This document shows, piece after piece, positions 6,231 through 13,101 of a stretch of DNA of 13,101 nt (position 1 is the stretch's first letter; every line of letters starts with the position of its first letter). Origin of the DNA: Candidatus Bathyarchaeota archaeon (GTDB taxonomy: Archaea > Thermoproteota > Bathyarchaeia > Bathyarchaeales > UBA233). A program made the translations under genes and the position numbers. Below the pieces are notes generated by a model, which saw nothing but the letters and a program-made list of their open reading frames with translations, searched no databases and was not told the DNA's origin. The stretch spans positions 1 through 13,101 of the forward strand of contig SOJA01000061.1 in the NCBI GenBank assembly GCA_004376975.1, in the 5' to 3' direction.

Positions 6231-7956
6231 AACTTCTCTTTATAGATGGATACTTCAAAGTCAATGTCATTTTTGACGGAGAAATCTTTTTTCGAAGCAG
6301 TTTCCTTGCGAGTTGTATACCCTGGCTGTAATTGAAACTCTCTTTTCTGCTGCCTCGTGCCAGTCTTAAAATCTCCTTTTCCAGCTCATGCTTTAACTCA
6401 CCGACCGCAAGCGCCCCTATTCCAAAAATTCCAGGCGCTATTTCCCTCATGTCATCTTTCAGTTCTATACTCTCTATTCCAAGAGGTGAGATGGCATTTA
6501 TGTCAACCAGAACTTTCAAGAACTTAAGTTCCTTTAGTAATTCTTTCTTTATAATTCGCGCGCCTCTCGTAGCAGCGCAAAACACTATATCAGCTTTCTT
6601 TAGTATGTCAAGCTTTTCGGCTGATGTTGGCGCAAAAACACCTAATACATTAACTTTGTGTCTATCTGCGAGAAGCCTTGCAACCTTTTGAGCATATTCT
6701 TTTCCATCTACGCGCTTTGGATTAAGACTGGCAATTGTTACTTCACATCCAAGCTTAGCTAACAGAACTGCTGCTATCTGTCCGACAGCGCCTGTGCCTA
6801 GAACTGCACAGGATTTGTCCCTTAAGTCACCGAGTTTGTGAGATAAGAGAGCATCTTCGACTTTCGCAACCATAGATGCTGCTGTTGTGTATGCACCGCC
6901 TGGATCAATTATTGTGTTTGCTTGGAAAGGTGGAAACATAGCCTTCTTTACAGCTTTGAGAACCTTTTCAGCCTTTTCAGCGTTTTTTCCTCCAATAAAA
7001 AAGCATGTGTGCTTAAGAGCTTTTGGCCCTCTAGAAAAAATTGTGTCCTGCACAATTTTACCAGCGTCTTCTGGGGTCACATGGTCATATGGTATAACAG
7101 CATTATATGCTGCATCGTATGCCATGCAAATGTCAAAAGGACTGGCTCTCTCGTCAGTGTCTAAGTAAAAGAGAAGGTACGGTGAATCGTAAGATCCACT
7201 TTTCTTAATGACTGGTCGAACTTGAATTTGCATTGATTGCAGTAGATCTGCTGGTTCATTGGAGCGAGTGTCAACGCGAGCTGAAACTACCTTCTTCGAA
7301 AGCTTAAGGACTTCAACTTGAACATCTAGGGACTCCAGAAGTTTTCTAACTCCTTCTACGTGCTCGGGACTGCATATATGAAGACAAGTAATCTCTTCCT
7401 CAGCATCAATATCTTTAGCATGGGCTAAAATATCCATAATAATCCAGCTTTCCCTTACGGGAAAACGTATTTCCTGGTCTTGTTCATCAATCTCAAGTTG
7501 TAAGCACTGACCATAAGCAACCAAGTATTCCATTTCAATAGAATGTGTCTCCTCTTCTTGCTTGGACAACTTGGCTAAAGCTTTTAGTATACTGTCTCTC
7601 GACTCTGTCTTTTCATCTAAGCTGGTTTCAAGATACGCTTTAGCATTTTCGTCAATATCAACGGGAAAGAAGGGAATGTTGTTATTCTGAAACAGGTCAG
7701 CCAAAACATTGCCCTCGTAAAACTCCTTTTGTGGACGCATGCCTAACTCTTCAGTTGCAAAGTCAGGATTGACTTTCTTGATTAGCTTGTTCAGAAACCC
7801 AGAGAAGGCTATGGAAGGTCTAAAGAGGGAGTGAAGTAGTCGAGAATGCGGAGTGGAAGGAGGTTTAATTATCCAAAAAGGTTCATTGTACTCTTTCTCA
7901 ACGATTAGAACGACTAATTTCTTATCTTTTAAAGGTGTGATTTCAAGTGCTTTCAT
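6223..7956 (-). CDS. Fusion: unassigned N-terminal domain plus MtdA/MtdB-type NAD(P)-dependent methylene-tetrahydropterin dehydrogenase
   Basis: Residues about 258-557 follow bacterial MtdA/MtdB closely. The N-terminal lobe reads LLFYLDTDERASPFDICMAY, PYDHVTPEDAG, SRGPKALKHTCFFIGG and DPGGAYTTAASMVAKV. The Rossmann domain has AVLGTGAVGQIAAVLLAKLG (G387-G389-G392), FCAATRGARI, INAISPLGI and GIGALAVGELK. The family oxidises methylene-tetrahydromethanopterin or methylene-tetrahydrofolate to the methenyl form with NAD(P)+. The bacterial enzymes are about 290 residues long, so this 577-residue protein carries an extra half (1-257). That half resembles TraB/PrgY-like proteins only weakly: PDFATEELGMR (about 65-74), IPFFPVDIDE (94-103), RESWIIMDIL (168-177) and CSPEHVEGVRKLLE (195-208) fall in the order of the Glu, Arg and His blocks of that family. 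The ATG at 7956 follows an AGGTAG motif and a TATA cluster. The coenzyme and pterin specificity are not decided by the sequence. Confidence 0.85.
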   Translation of the reverse strand: MKALEITPLKDKKLVVLIVEKEYNEPFWIIKPPSTPHSRLLHSLFRPSIAFSGFLNKLIKKVNPDFATEELGMRPQKEFYEGNVLADLFQNNNIPFFPVDIDENAKAYLETSLDEKTESRDSILKALAKLSKQEEETHSIEMEYLVAYGQCLQLEIDEQDQEIRFPVRESWIIMDILAHAKDIDAEEEITCLHICSPEHVEGVRKLLESLDVQVEVLKLSKKVVSARVDTRSNEPADLLQSMQIQVRPVIKKSGSYDSPYLLFYLDTDERASPFDICMAYDAAYNAVIPYDHVTPEDAGKIVQDTIFSRGPKALKHTCFFIGGKNAEKAEKVLKAVKKAMFPPFQANTIIDPGGAYTTAASMVAKVEDALLSHKLGDLRDKSCAVLGTGAVGQIAAVLLAKLGCEVTIASLNPKRVDGKEYAQKVARLLADRHKVNVLGVFAPTSAEKLDILKKADIVFCAATRGARIIKKELLKELKFLKVLVDINAISPLGIESIELKDDMREIAPGIFGIGALAVGELKHELEKEILRLARGSRKESFNYSQGIQLARKLLRKKISPSKMTLTLKYPSIKRSSK

Positions 7957-7990
7957 TTTCTGCTACCTGAGCCCATAAACAAGCGCGCCA

Positions 7991-8040
7991 GATATATACT
8001 TATTCGAAATACCATATATAAGGATATATAGCTTATATAC
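7991..8040 (-). promoter_or_regulatory. Cluster of four TATATA elements upstream of the dehydrogenase fusion
   Basis: GATATATAC (7991-7999), CATATATAA (8013-8021), GATATATAG (8023-8031) and TTATATAC (8033-8040) occur within 50 bases. On the minus strand the nearest one lies about 40 bases before the ATG at 7956, suitable for a start site near 7970 and a short leader. The others may be alternative promoters, a melting region or protein-binding sites. No plus-strand gene is close enough to need them. Confidence 0.45.
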
Positions 8041-8147
8041 ACACTATTCATTCTGTATTCAGAACCAAGGCTTTATTCAACCCGTTCTGTACAAGATTAT
8101 TCATCTAGAGCTGGAGGAAGCATCAATTTAGTTTTGATTTTAGGTTT

Positions 8148-8164
8148 CCCATTCTTCGAATGGG
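8148..8164. repeat. Perfect 7-bp hairpin flanked by GGTTTCC direct repeats
   Basis: CCCATTC (8148-8154), loop TTC, GAATGGG (8158-8164). GGTTTCC occurs at 8143-8149 and again at 8164-8170. It lies 50-66 bases downstream of the DUF424 stop codon and upstream of the dehydrogenase promoter. It could be a transcript 3'-end structure for the aIF2 beta-DUF424 unit, but there is no clear T-tract after it on the minus strand. The rest of 7957-8213 shows no ORF worth calling. Confidence 0.4.
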
Positions 8165-8213
8165 GTTTCCTTAAGAAGAAAACACGCGTGCATTTTTGAA
8201 AATATTCGGGGAT

Positions 8214-8498
8214 TTAAATTTTTACTATTTGTGCATGAGGCACTCCATCAATGGTTAATACTGCTTCAGGGTGCACGTGACCTTTTTCTATGGCTTTTTG
8301 AACAACGTTGTTGCCGATCATGTTCACTATTGTTGAGTTTGCAATCAGATCTACAGCCTCTTCAATGCTGACTTTTGTGCCTTTATAGAACTCTTCTTTT
8401 ACATGGAAAACCATTTTTCCCTTTCGCAAGGTCTTGCCGATTATTTCAGCGTCACACATTGCTAGAAGAACGTTGTTGCCGATTTTTTTAAGATTCAT
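8214..8498 (-). CDS. DUF424 family protein
   Basis: This 94-residue protein has LLAMCDAEIIGKTLRKG, FHVKEEFYKG, a central helix region ANSTIVNMIGNNVVQKAIEKG and the C-terminal TIDGVPHAQIV. The run of D-A-E-I-I-G-K-T and the end G-V-P-H-A-Q are diagnostic of DUF424, a small archaeal family. It frequently lies beside aIF2 beta and is suspected to work in translation; its activity is unknown. The frame is open to 8669, but that extension overlaps aIF2 beta and has no family counterpart. The ATG at 8496-8498 has GGAAG 5 bases upstream and leaves 25 bases after the aIF2 beta stop. A TTG nine codons upstream is not supported. It is probably co-transcribed with aIF2 beta. Confidence 0.88.
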   Translation of the reverse strand: MNLKKIGNNVLLAMCDAEIIGKTLRKGKMVFHVKEEFYKGTKVSIEEAVDLIANSTIVNMIGNNVVQKAIEKGHVHPEAVLTIDGVPHAQIVKI

Positions 8499-8523
8499 GT
8501 AGGCTTCCAATTTTTGAACGCTC

Positions 8524-8934
8524 TTATAATTGTCTAACAGCCGCTTTGGCTCCGCATGCTTCACAAACCAAGAAGGATAAACGTTTTTCCTTAACAATTT
8601 TCGTGTCTGGACGCTTACAAACGGGACATGTGACAAACTGCTCCATATACCTCTGAGTAAGCCTTTCAAATGTATCTCGCGAGAACTTTCCTTGAAAAAT
8701 CACCTTTGACTCCTGCATAGTTGCTGCTGTAGCCATTTCTCTTGTCAAAAACTTTAGCAGATGTCGCGGGTCACGATTCAAAGCTTCTGCCAACGCTTTG
8801 AAATTGTGAATTACCGTTCGTATACCTATAATCGTTATACTTATCCTAGGAAGTTCGAGACGTTCATGTTTTGAAGCAACTTCAGGAATTTGTGAACGCG
8901 CTGTCTTCAGAAGCTTTTCATAATCGTACTCCAT
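8524..8934 (-). CDS. eif2B: Translation initiation factor aIF2 subunit beta
   Basis: At 136 residues this is the normal length for archaeal aIF2 beta, the subunit of the heterotrimeric factor that delivers initiator Met-tRNA to the small ribosomal subunit. The N-terminal helix is YEKLLKTARSQIP, followed by the alpha-beta core (RTVIHNFKALAEALNRDPRHLLKFLTREMATAA). The C-terminal zinc ribbon is C103-x2-C106...C124-x2-C127 (CPVCKRPDTKIV, FLVCEACGAK). All four cysteines are present, as is the family sequence F-Q-G-K-F-S. The ATG at 8934 lies about 40 bases from a TTTAAATA element shared as a divergent promoter with the adenosyltransferase. It heads a two-gene unit with DUF424. Confidence 0.96.
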   Translation of the reverse strand: MEYDYEKLLKTARSQIPEVASKHERLELPRISITIIGIRTVIHNFKALAEALNRDPRHLLKFLTREMATAATMQESKVIFQGKFSRDTFERLTQRYMEQFVTCPVCKRPDTKIVKEKRLSFLVCEACGAKAAVRQL

Positions 8935-8972
8935 TTGGTTACTGCTCCATAACTAACATGAGGGCATGACCC

Positions 8973-8988
8973 TATTTAAAACTTATAA
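8973..8988. promoter_or_regulatory. Divergent promoter region between aIF2 beta and the cobalamin adenosyltransferase
   Basis: On the minus strand TTTAAATA (8973-8980) sits about 40 bases before the aIF2 beta ATG. On the plus strand TTATAA (8983-8988) predicts a start site near 9012, leaving a short leader with GAGG (9019-9022) 8 bases before the ATG at 9031. The two boxes are adjacent, so polymerase loading in the two directions may compete. Confidence 0.45.
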
Positions 8989-9030
8989 TCATTGAACAGT
9001 AAAGAAATAATGTAAAAAGAGGAAAACTGA

Positions 9031-9543
9031 ATGGGATATGTTTACATTTACACGGGAACGGGAGCTGGAAAAACAGCTAATGCTTTAGGCTTGGCGTTAC
9101 GTTCTGTAGGGCACAAACACAAAGTTGTTCTAATCCAGTTTTTAAAATGGTGGAAGAACACTGGTGAATATAAAATTCGGAAAATGCTTGCACCCTACTA
9201 TGAGATTTACCAGTTTGGCCGTAAAGGATGGCATGGATTAGACAACCTAGGTGAAGAAGATAAAGAATTAGCTCGTAAAGCCTTAGATTTCGCTGAAACA
9301 ATCCTTAAGGAAAAAAAACCGGATCTGTTGATTCTAGACGAAATTAATTTAGCCTTACACTGCAAGCTTTTAGACATTAGAGAAGTCTTGGAGTTCTTGG
9401 ATAAGATCCCGAAGAAAACAGATGTTATCTTGACGGGAAGGTTCGCCCCAAAGGCACTAATCAAACGCGCGGAGTTCGTAAACGAAATCATAGCCATCAA
9501 ATACCCGAAGAAAATGGTTACAGCAAAAGGAATACAATACTAA
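9031..9543 (+). CDS. cobO: Cob(I)yrinic acid a,c-diamide adenosyltransferase (CobA/CobO/BtuR family)
   Basis: This 170-residue P-loop enzyme transfers the 5'-deoxyadenosyl group of ATP to Co(I) corrinoids, making the coenzyme B12 form in cobamide synthesis or salvage. The Walker A loop is GTGAGKT (9-15). It is followed by ALGLALRSVGH, VVLIQFLKW with TGE, the helix ARKALDFAETIL, Walker B LLILDEINLALH (D103, E104), DVILTGRFAPKALI and the C-terminal KGIQY. Length is close to the short CobA forms. Compared with the common GNGKGKTT loop, the first lysine and the final threonine are both Ala; the essential K14 and T15 are kept. It is first in a plus-strand run with gcvPA and gcvPB, but the 86-base gap to gcvPA leaves co-transcription open. 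Confidence 0.92.
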   Translation: MGYVYIYTGTGAGKTANALGLALRSVGHKHKVVLIQFLKWWKNTGEYKIRKMLAPYYEIYQFGRKGWHGLDNLGEEDKELARKALDFAETILKEKKPDLLILDEINLALHCKLLDIREVLEFLDKIPKKTDVILTGRFAPKALIKRAEFVNEIIAIKYPKKMVTAKGIQY

Positions 9544-9629
9544 AGCTCGTTCAACGCTTGGATTCAACACTTCAAAAAAGCTTAAAGAAGAAGCCGCTGA
9601 TTAATCCTATTCCTAATGAGGAAGAAGCC

Positions 9630-11030
9630 TTGAGCAATAATAGTCATCCATATATTCCGAACTCACTGTCAGAAATCAAGCAGGAAATGATGCAGGCAAT
9701 AGGAATAGAAAGCATAGAGGAATTGTATGCGGACATTCCAGAAAAATATCGTTTAGAAAAACCGTTGAATCTCCCAGAAGCTCTATCAGAATTTGAAATA
9801 AAAAAGCACGTGGAGACTTTACTTTCAAAAAACAAGACATGCAATGATATGCCCGTGTTTTTGGGTGCTGGCTGCTGGCCCCATTATGTTCCAGCGGTTG
9901 TAAAAGAAATTGTTCAACGCAGTGAGCTGCTTACTTCTTACACGCCTTACCAGCCTGAAGTATCGCAGGGCATGCTTCAAGCTCTTTTTGAGTATCAAAG
10001 CATGATTTGTGAATTGACAGGTATGGAAGTTGCTGGTTGCTCCTTGTATGATTGGGCTTCCGCTTTGGGCGAAGCAGCCCGTATGGCAGCTCGTGTAACG
10101 AGACGAAATGAAATTCTGATTCCTGAAATCGTTCATCCGGAAAGAGCGGCTACTCTGCAGACGTATGCGGAACCGGCTGGATTAACAATCAAGCAAGTGG
10201 CATACAACAAGGAAACTGGACAGGTCAGCCTCGAAGATTTGAAGAATAAAATCTCAGATAAAACAGCAGCAGTTTACATTGAGAATCCATCTTATCTAGG
10301 ATTTGTTGAAACTCAAGTTAATGAAGTGAGTGAGCAAGCGCACATGCACGAGACGCTTTTCATCGTGGGTGTTGACCCGATTTCCCTTGGAATCTTGGAA
10401 CCTCCGAGTAATTATGGTGCGGACATTGTGGTTGGTGAGGGCCAGCCTCTTGGGAACGCGATGAATTTTGGCGGTCCTCTTTTGGGAATTTTTGCTTGTC
10501 GCGACGATTTAAGGTTGATTAGGCAGATGCCTGGACGCATAATTGGAATGACAACAACGATGGAGGGTAGTAGGCAAGGTTTTTGTATGGCTTTGCAAAC
10601 TCGTGAACAGCACATTAGACGTGAAAAAGCAACATCAAATGTGTGCAGCAACGAAGCCTTATGTGCTGTTGCATCAGCTGTTTACATGGCTTTGCTTGGA
10701 CCGGAAGGATTGCGTGAACTTGATAAGACGATAATGTACAAGGCAAATTATGCTATTCACTTGCTTTCGAAAGTAGATGGTGTCAGAGCCCCAGTTTTCA
10801 AATCTGCCCACTTCAAGGAATTCACTGTTAACTTTGACAAGACAGGCTTAAGCGTTGAAGAGATAAATGAAAAACTTCTGAAGTATGGAATTAACGGCGG
10901 TAAAGACGTTTCAAGAGAGTTTCCAAACCTCGGCGAAACAGCTCTATATTGCATAACTGAAATCCATTCGAGAGCGGACATTGAGCGCCTGCCAACGGCT
11001 CTGGAGAAGATTGTGAATGGAGAGAGGTGA
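9630..11030 (+). CDS. gcvPA: Glycine dehydrogenase (decarboxylating) subunit 1, P-protein alpha half
   Basis: This is the N-terminal half of the split P-protein of the glycine cleavage system. Together with subunit 2 it decarboxylates glycine on pyridoxal phosphate and passes the aminomethyl group to lipoyl-GcvH. Family hallmarks are the N-terminal IGIESIEELYADIP, FLGAGCWPHYVPAVVKEI, TSYTPYQPEVSQGMLQ, GEGQPLGNAMNFGGP (from residue 269) and TREQHIRREKATSNVC (from 324). This half has no PLP lysine, as expected. The frame is open from a TTG at 9558, but that gives an unneeded 24-residue extension and lacks a ribosome binding site. I chose the TTG at 9630, which has GAGG 8 bases upstream and yields 466 residues, nearer the family size. 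The stop is 8 bases from the gcvPB start. Confidence 0.95.
   Translation: MSNNSHPYIPNSLSEIKQEMMQAIGIESIEELYADIPEKYRLEKPLNLPEALSEFEIKKHVETLLSKNKTCNDMPVFLGAGCWPHYVPAVVKEIVQRSELLTSYTPYQPEVSQGMLQALFEYQSMICELTGMEVAGCSLYDWASALGEAARMAARVTRRNEILIPEIVHPERAATLQTYAEPAGLTIKQVAYNKETGQVSLEDLKNKISDKTAAVYIENPSYLGFVETQVNEVSEQAHMHETLFIVGVDPISLGILEPPSNYGADIVVGEGQPLGNAMNFGGPLLGIFACRDDLRLIRQMPGRIIGMTTTMEGSRQGFCMALQTREQHIRREKATSNVCSNEALCAVASAVYMALLGPEGLRELDKTIMYKANYAIHLLSKVDGVRAPVFKSAHFKEFTVNFDKTGLSVEEINEKLLKYGINGGKDVSREFPNLGETALYCITEIHSRADIERLPTALEKIVNGER
11024..11030 (+). promoter_or_regulatory. Ribosome binding site of gcvPB embedded in the gcvPA stop
   Basis: GAGGTGA includes the TGA stop of gcvPA and lies 8 bases before the ATG at 11039. 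This favours that ATG over the in-frame GTG at 11027, which lies inside the site, and suggests coupled translation of the two subunits. Confidence 0.75.
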
Positions 11031-11038
11031 AAAGCGTT

Positions 11039-12565
11039 ATGACTAAGCAAGCAGACTGGAATGAGCCGATAATCTTCAATCTTGGAAGGAAAGGGCGAAG
11101 AGGACATGTACCCCCTAAAACTGAAGAGAAGATCAAGCAAACAGTTGGCGATGTGAACATACTTATTCCAGAGAACATGCGGCGCAAAAGTCGGCTGAAG
11201 CTTCCGGAGCTTTCAGAAGTTGAGGTCGTAAGACATTTCACACGTTTATCCCAAATGAATTATGGTATTGACTCCGGTTTGTATCCGCTTGGAAGCTGCA
11301 CAATGAAGTATAATCCGAAAATAAACGAATTGCTTGCAAACTTGCCAACCATAAACATGGTGCATCCGTCTCAGCATGAGAGTACTGTGCAAGGCATTTT
11401 GATAATTCTCTACAGGCTTGAGCAGTGGCTTGCTGAGATCACTGGCACATACGAGGTTTGTCTGCAGCCTGCTGCAGGTGCTCACGGTGAATTTTTAGGT
11501 ACGTTACTCATTCGTGCTTATCACATGTTGAATGGAGAGAATGAAAAGAGAAGAGAAATTATTGTGTCAGATTCTGCTCATGGCACCAATCCTGCAAGTG
11601 CAGTTATGGCTGGGTTTAACGTTGTTGTCATCCCATCAGATCAGAATGGCTGTGTGAATATCGAAGCATTGAAAACTGCTGTTTCTGAACGTACAGCAGG
11701 CTTCATGCTGACCAACCCTAACACTCTTGGAATCTTTGAGGAAAACATCGAGGAAATAGCGAAGATTGTTCACGAGGCTGGTGGGCTGCTTTACTATGAT
11801 GGTGCAAACTTGAACGCTATACTGGGTAAAGTTAGACCTGGTGACATGGGCTTCGACATAGTTCACATGAATATCCATAAAACCTTCAGCACGCCCCATG
11901 GTGGAGGAGGCCCCGGAGCAGGTCCAGTTGGTGTCTGCGAGGAGTTAGCCAAGTTTCTGCCTGTTCCACGCATAGCCTTTGATGGGGAACACTATCATCT
12001 GGATTATGACAGACCGCAAAGCATCGGTAAGATAAGGGGTTTTTACGGAAATGTTGCTGTGTTGTTGAAGGCTTACGCTTACATTTTGAGTTTGGGTTTT
12101 GAAGGATTGAAAGAGGTTGCTGAAGTTTCTGTTCTGAACGCGAACTATTTGGCTAGAAAGCTAAAGGAGATTAGAGGATTGACACTTCCTTACGGAAGTG
12201 AAAAACCAAGGAAGCATGAGTGTGTTTTCAGTGCTAAGTCTCTGAAGAATGAAACCGGCGTGTCAGCATTGAATATTGCAAAGCGTCTGCTTGACTATGG
12301 ATTGCATGCACCAACGATTTACTTTCCACTTATCGTTGATGAGGCGTTGATGATTGAACCAACAGAAACATTTGAGAAAGAAGAGCTCGATCGCTTCGTT
12401 GAAGCTGTTCGCAAAATCTGCAAAGAAGCGTACACAAACCCACAAGTAGTTTTGGAAGCGCCGCACAACACCGCCATCTCACGGCTAGATGAGGTGAAGG
12501 CATCACATCCAAAAACCATGACTTTAAGTTGGCAAATGCACCTGAAAAAAATAGGCAGAATTTAA
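11039..12565 (+). CDS. gcvPB: Glycine dehydrogenase (decarboxylating) subunit 2, P-protein beta half
   Basis: This 508-residue catalytic half of the split P-protein carries the PLP lysine, K281, in MNIHKTFSTPHGGGGPGAGP. Other landmarks are YPLGSCTMKYNPKIN, the substrate-pocket region MVHPSQHESTVQG, QPAAGAHGEFLG, SDSAHGTNPASA, LTNPNTLGIFEENI and the DGAN aspartate (D254). The full conserved set and usual length indicate an intact enzyme. It assembles with GcvPA as an alpha2-beta2 enzyme in the cytoplasm. The ATG at 11039 is preferred over a GTG four codons earlier because GAGGTGA lies 8 bases upstream. No gcvT, gcvH or lipoate genes follow in the window, so the rest of the system must be elsewhere. 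A short T-tract (12607-12611) after the stop could end the transcript. Confidence 0.96.
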   Translation: MTKQADWNEPIIFNLGRKGRRGHVPPKTEEKIKQTVGDVNILIPENMRRKSRLKLPELSEVEVVRHFTRLSQMNYGIDSGLYPLGSCTMKYNPKINELLANLPTINMVHPSQHESTVQGILIILYRLEQWLAEITGTYEVCLQPAAGAHGEFLGTLLIRAYHMLNGENEKRREIIVSDSAHGTNPASAVMAGFNVVVIPSDQNGCVNIEALKTAVSERTAGFMLTNPNTLGIFEENIEEIAKIVHEAGGLLYYDGANLNAILGKVRPGDMGFDIVHMNIHKTFSTPHGGGGPGAGPVGVCEELAKFLPVPRIAFDGEHYHLDYDRPQSIGKIRGFYGNVAVLLKAYAYILSLGFEGLKEVAEVSVLNANYLARKLKEIRGLTLPYGSEKPRKHECVFSAKSLKNETGVSALNIAKRLLDYGLHAPTIYFPLIVDEALMIEPTETFEKEELDRFVEAVRKICKEAYTNPQVVLEAPHNTAISRLDEVKASHPKTMTLSWQMHLKKIGRI

Positions 12566-13101
12566 GACTTCATATAACCGATAATAGTTCATGTGATGCA
12601 TAACTCTTTTTCATTAAAAACATGTGTATGTGAAAAAGCTTGACTAAAATGCACGTGCTCTAAGACTGATGGACCTACTTCAAAAAAAAGAAATGATGGC
12701 TTTCAGTAAATATTGCTGTTTTTGAAGCGAAGGCTATAAGTGAAATCGGAATTTTTGAGATTAGTGTGGATGTTTTGGTTTTTTTGTCTACAATACTTCT
12801 GTGGACAAGCCTTATGTGAAGCGTGTAGCTAAGGTTGATGTTGCCAGTGCAAGTGCTTCGAAGATGCTTCGAACGTACATTGACAATAAGGCGCCACTAC
12901 AGTTGGGTGTAACGATACCTGCTTACGCTCTGACTAAGAAGGGAAAAAGCGTCTCTTAGCCTACCTAACAGAGTTTAAGGATTGACTTGTGTTTTTCAGA
13001 GCTGGTAGATTATTGTATCCAGCTGAGAATAGAAACCCTAAACTGAAAAGATATATTGATAACCAAAAGGCTTAGAACAGAGGCTCTGGGGACATCTCCC
13101 G
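12566..13101. other. Terminal region of about 530 bases without an intact gene
   Basis: It holds the gcvPB 3' flank (T-tract near 12607), the possible remnant described separately, and a final 28-codon frame from GTG 12989 to TAG 13075 ending in KLKRYIDNQKA. The remnant contains a similar LRTYIDNKA, a resemblance that may be chance. The last bases form a small GGGA-CATC-TCCC hairpin at the window edge. I see no tRNA, rRNA, transposon or CRISPR repeat. Confidence 0.5.
12697..12959 (+). pseudogene. Possible frameshifted gene remnant, unidentified
   Basis: Two overlapping plus-strand frames have protein-like composition. The first (12697-12819) includes AVFEAKAISEIGIFEISVDV. The second is open to the TAG at 12957-12959, with a GTG at 12801 as its only useful start, and reads YVKRVAKVDVASASASKMLR and then LGVTIPAYALTKKGKSVS. 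They meet at a run of seven T (12779-12785), where a one-base loss would explain the switch. Joined, they give about 85 residues. There is no start codon with a ribosome binding site and no family that I recognise, so decay, a sequence error or chance all remain possible. Confidence 0.25.

Noticed and set aside
8499..8669. N-terminal extension of the DUF424 frame, including a possible CxxC-free helical stretch
   Set aside because: It lies over the aIF2 beta zinc-ribbon coding sequence in another frame; the family begins at the ATG at 8498.
9558..9629. 24-residue N-terminal extension of GcvPA
   Set aside because: TTG without a ribosome binding site; the downstream TTG at 9630 has GAGG at good spacing and matches the family start.
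12847..12868. Repeated TGCTTCGAA as a regulatory direct repeat
   Set aside because: Two short copies explained by a palindromic TTCGAA core within a possible coding remnant; no further copies seen.

Overview
The window looks like a piece of an archaeal chromosome, most likely from the Thermoproteota side of the tree, with a Bathyarchaeia-like lineage as my best guess. The archaeal assignment rests on directly readable genes: aIF1A, RIO1 kinase, a Dim2/Pno1-type KH protein, aIF2 beta, a DUF424 protein, a UPF0282 metallo-beta-lactamase-fold protein, an AbrB-PhoU protein, and TATA-box promoters. The lineage guess rests on a complete eukaryote-type DNA topoisomerase IB, which is sparsely distributed in archaea, combined with tetrahydropterin one-carbon genes. 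It is an inference, since no rRNA is present.

Layout. Positions 1-956 (minus) hold a UPF0282 MBL-fold hydrolase whose 3' end runs off the window. Positions 1150-2842 (minus) hold a tight aIF1A-RIO1-KH operon for translation initiation and small-subunit maturation; two of its three starts are TTG. Diverging from it, after a roughly 240-base promoter region that also holds a possible 42-codon ORF, is topoisomerase IB (3085-4881, plus). A possible broken two-TM mini-gene (4887-5115, minus) lies between it and an AbrB-PhoU regulator (5214-6230, plus). That regulator converges, with an 8-base overlap, on a 577-residue protein (6223-7956, minus). This protein fuses an unrecognised N-terminal half, weakly TraB-like, to an MtdA/MtdB-type NAD(P)-dependent methylene-tetrahydropterin dehydrogenase. 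Next come DUF424 and aIF2 beta (8214-8934, minus), divergent from a cobalamin adenosyltransferase followed by both glycine decarboxylase subunits, gcvPA and gcvPB (9031-12565, plus). The last ~530 bases carry no intact gene, only short frames that may be remnants.

Functional themes. Two blocks serve translation initiation and 40S/30S-type ribosome maturation. A second theme is one-carbon chemistry: the P-protein subunits of glycine cleavage release carbon at the methylene-tetrahydropterin level, and the MtdA/B-like domain would interconvert that level with methenyl using NAD(P). The adenosyltransferase supplies coenzyme B12. The GcvT and GcvH partners are not in the window. Nothing here is a defence island, CRISPR array, IS element or integrated virus. 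The most unusual items are the topoisomerase IB and the dehydrogenase fusion.
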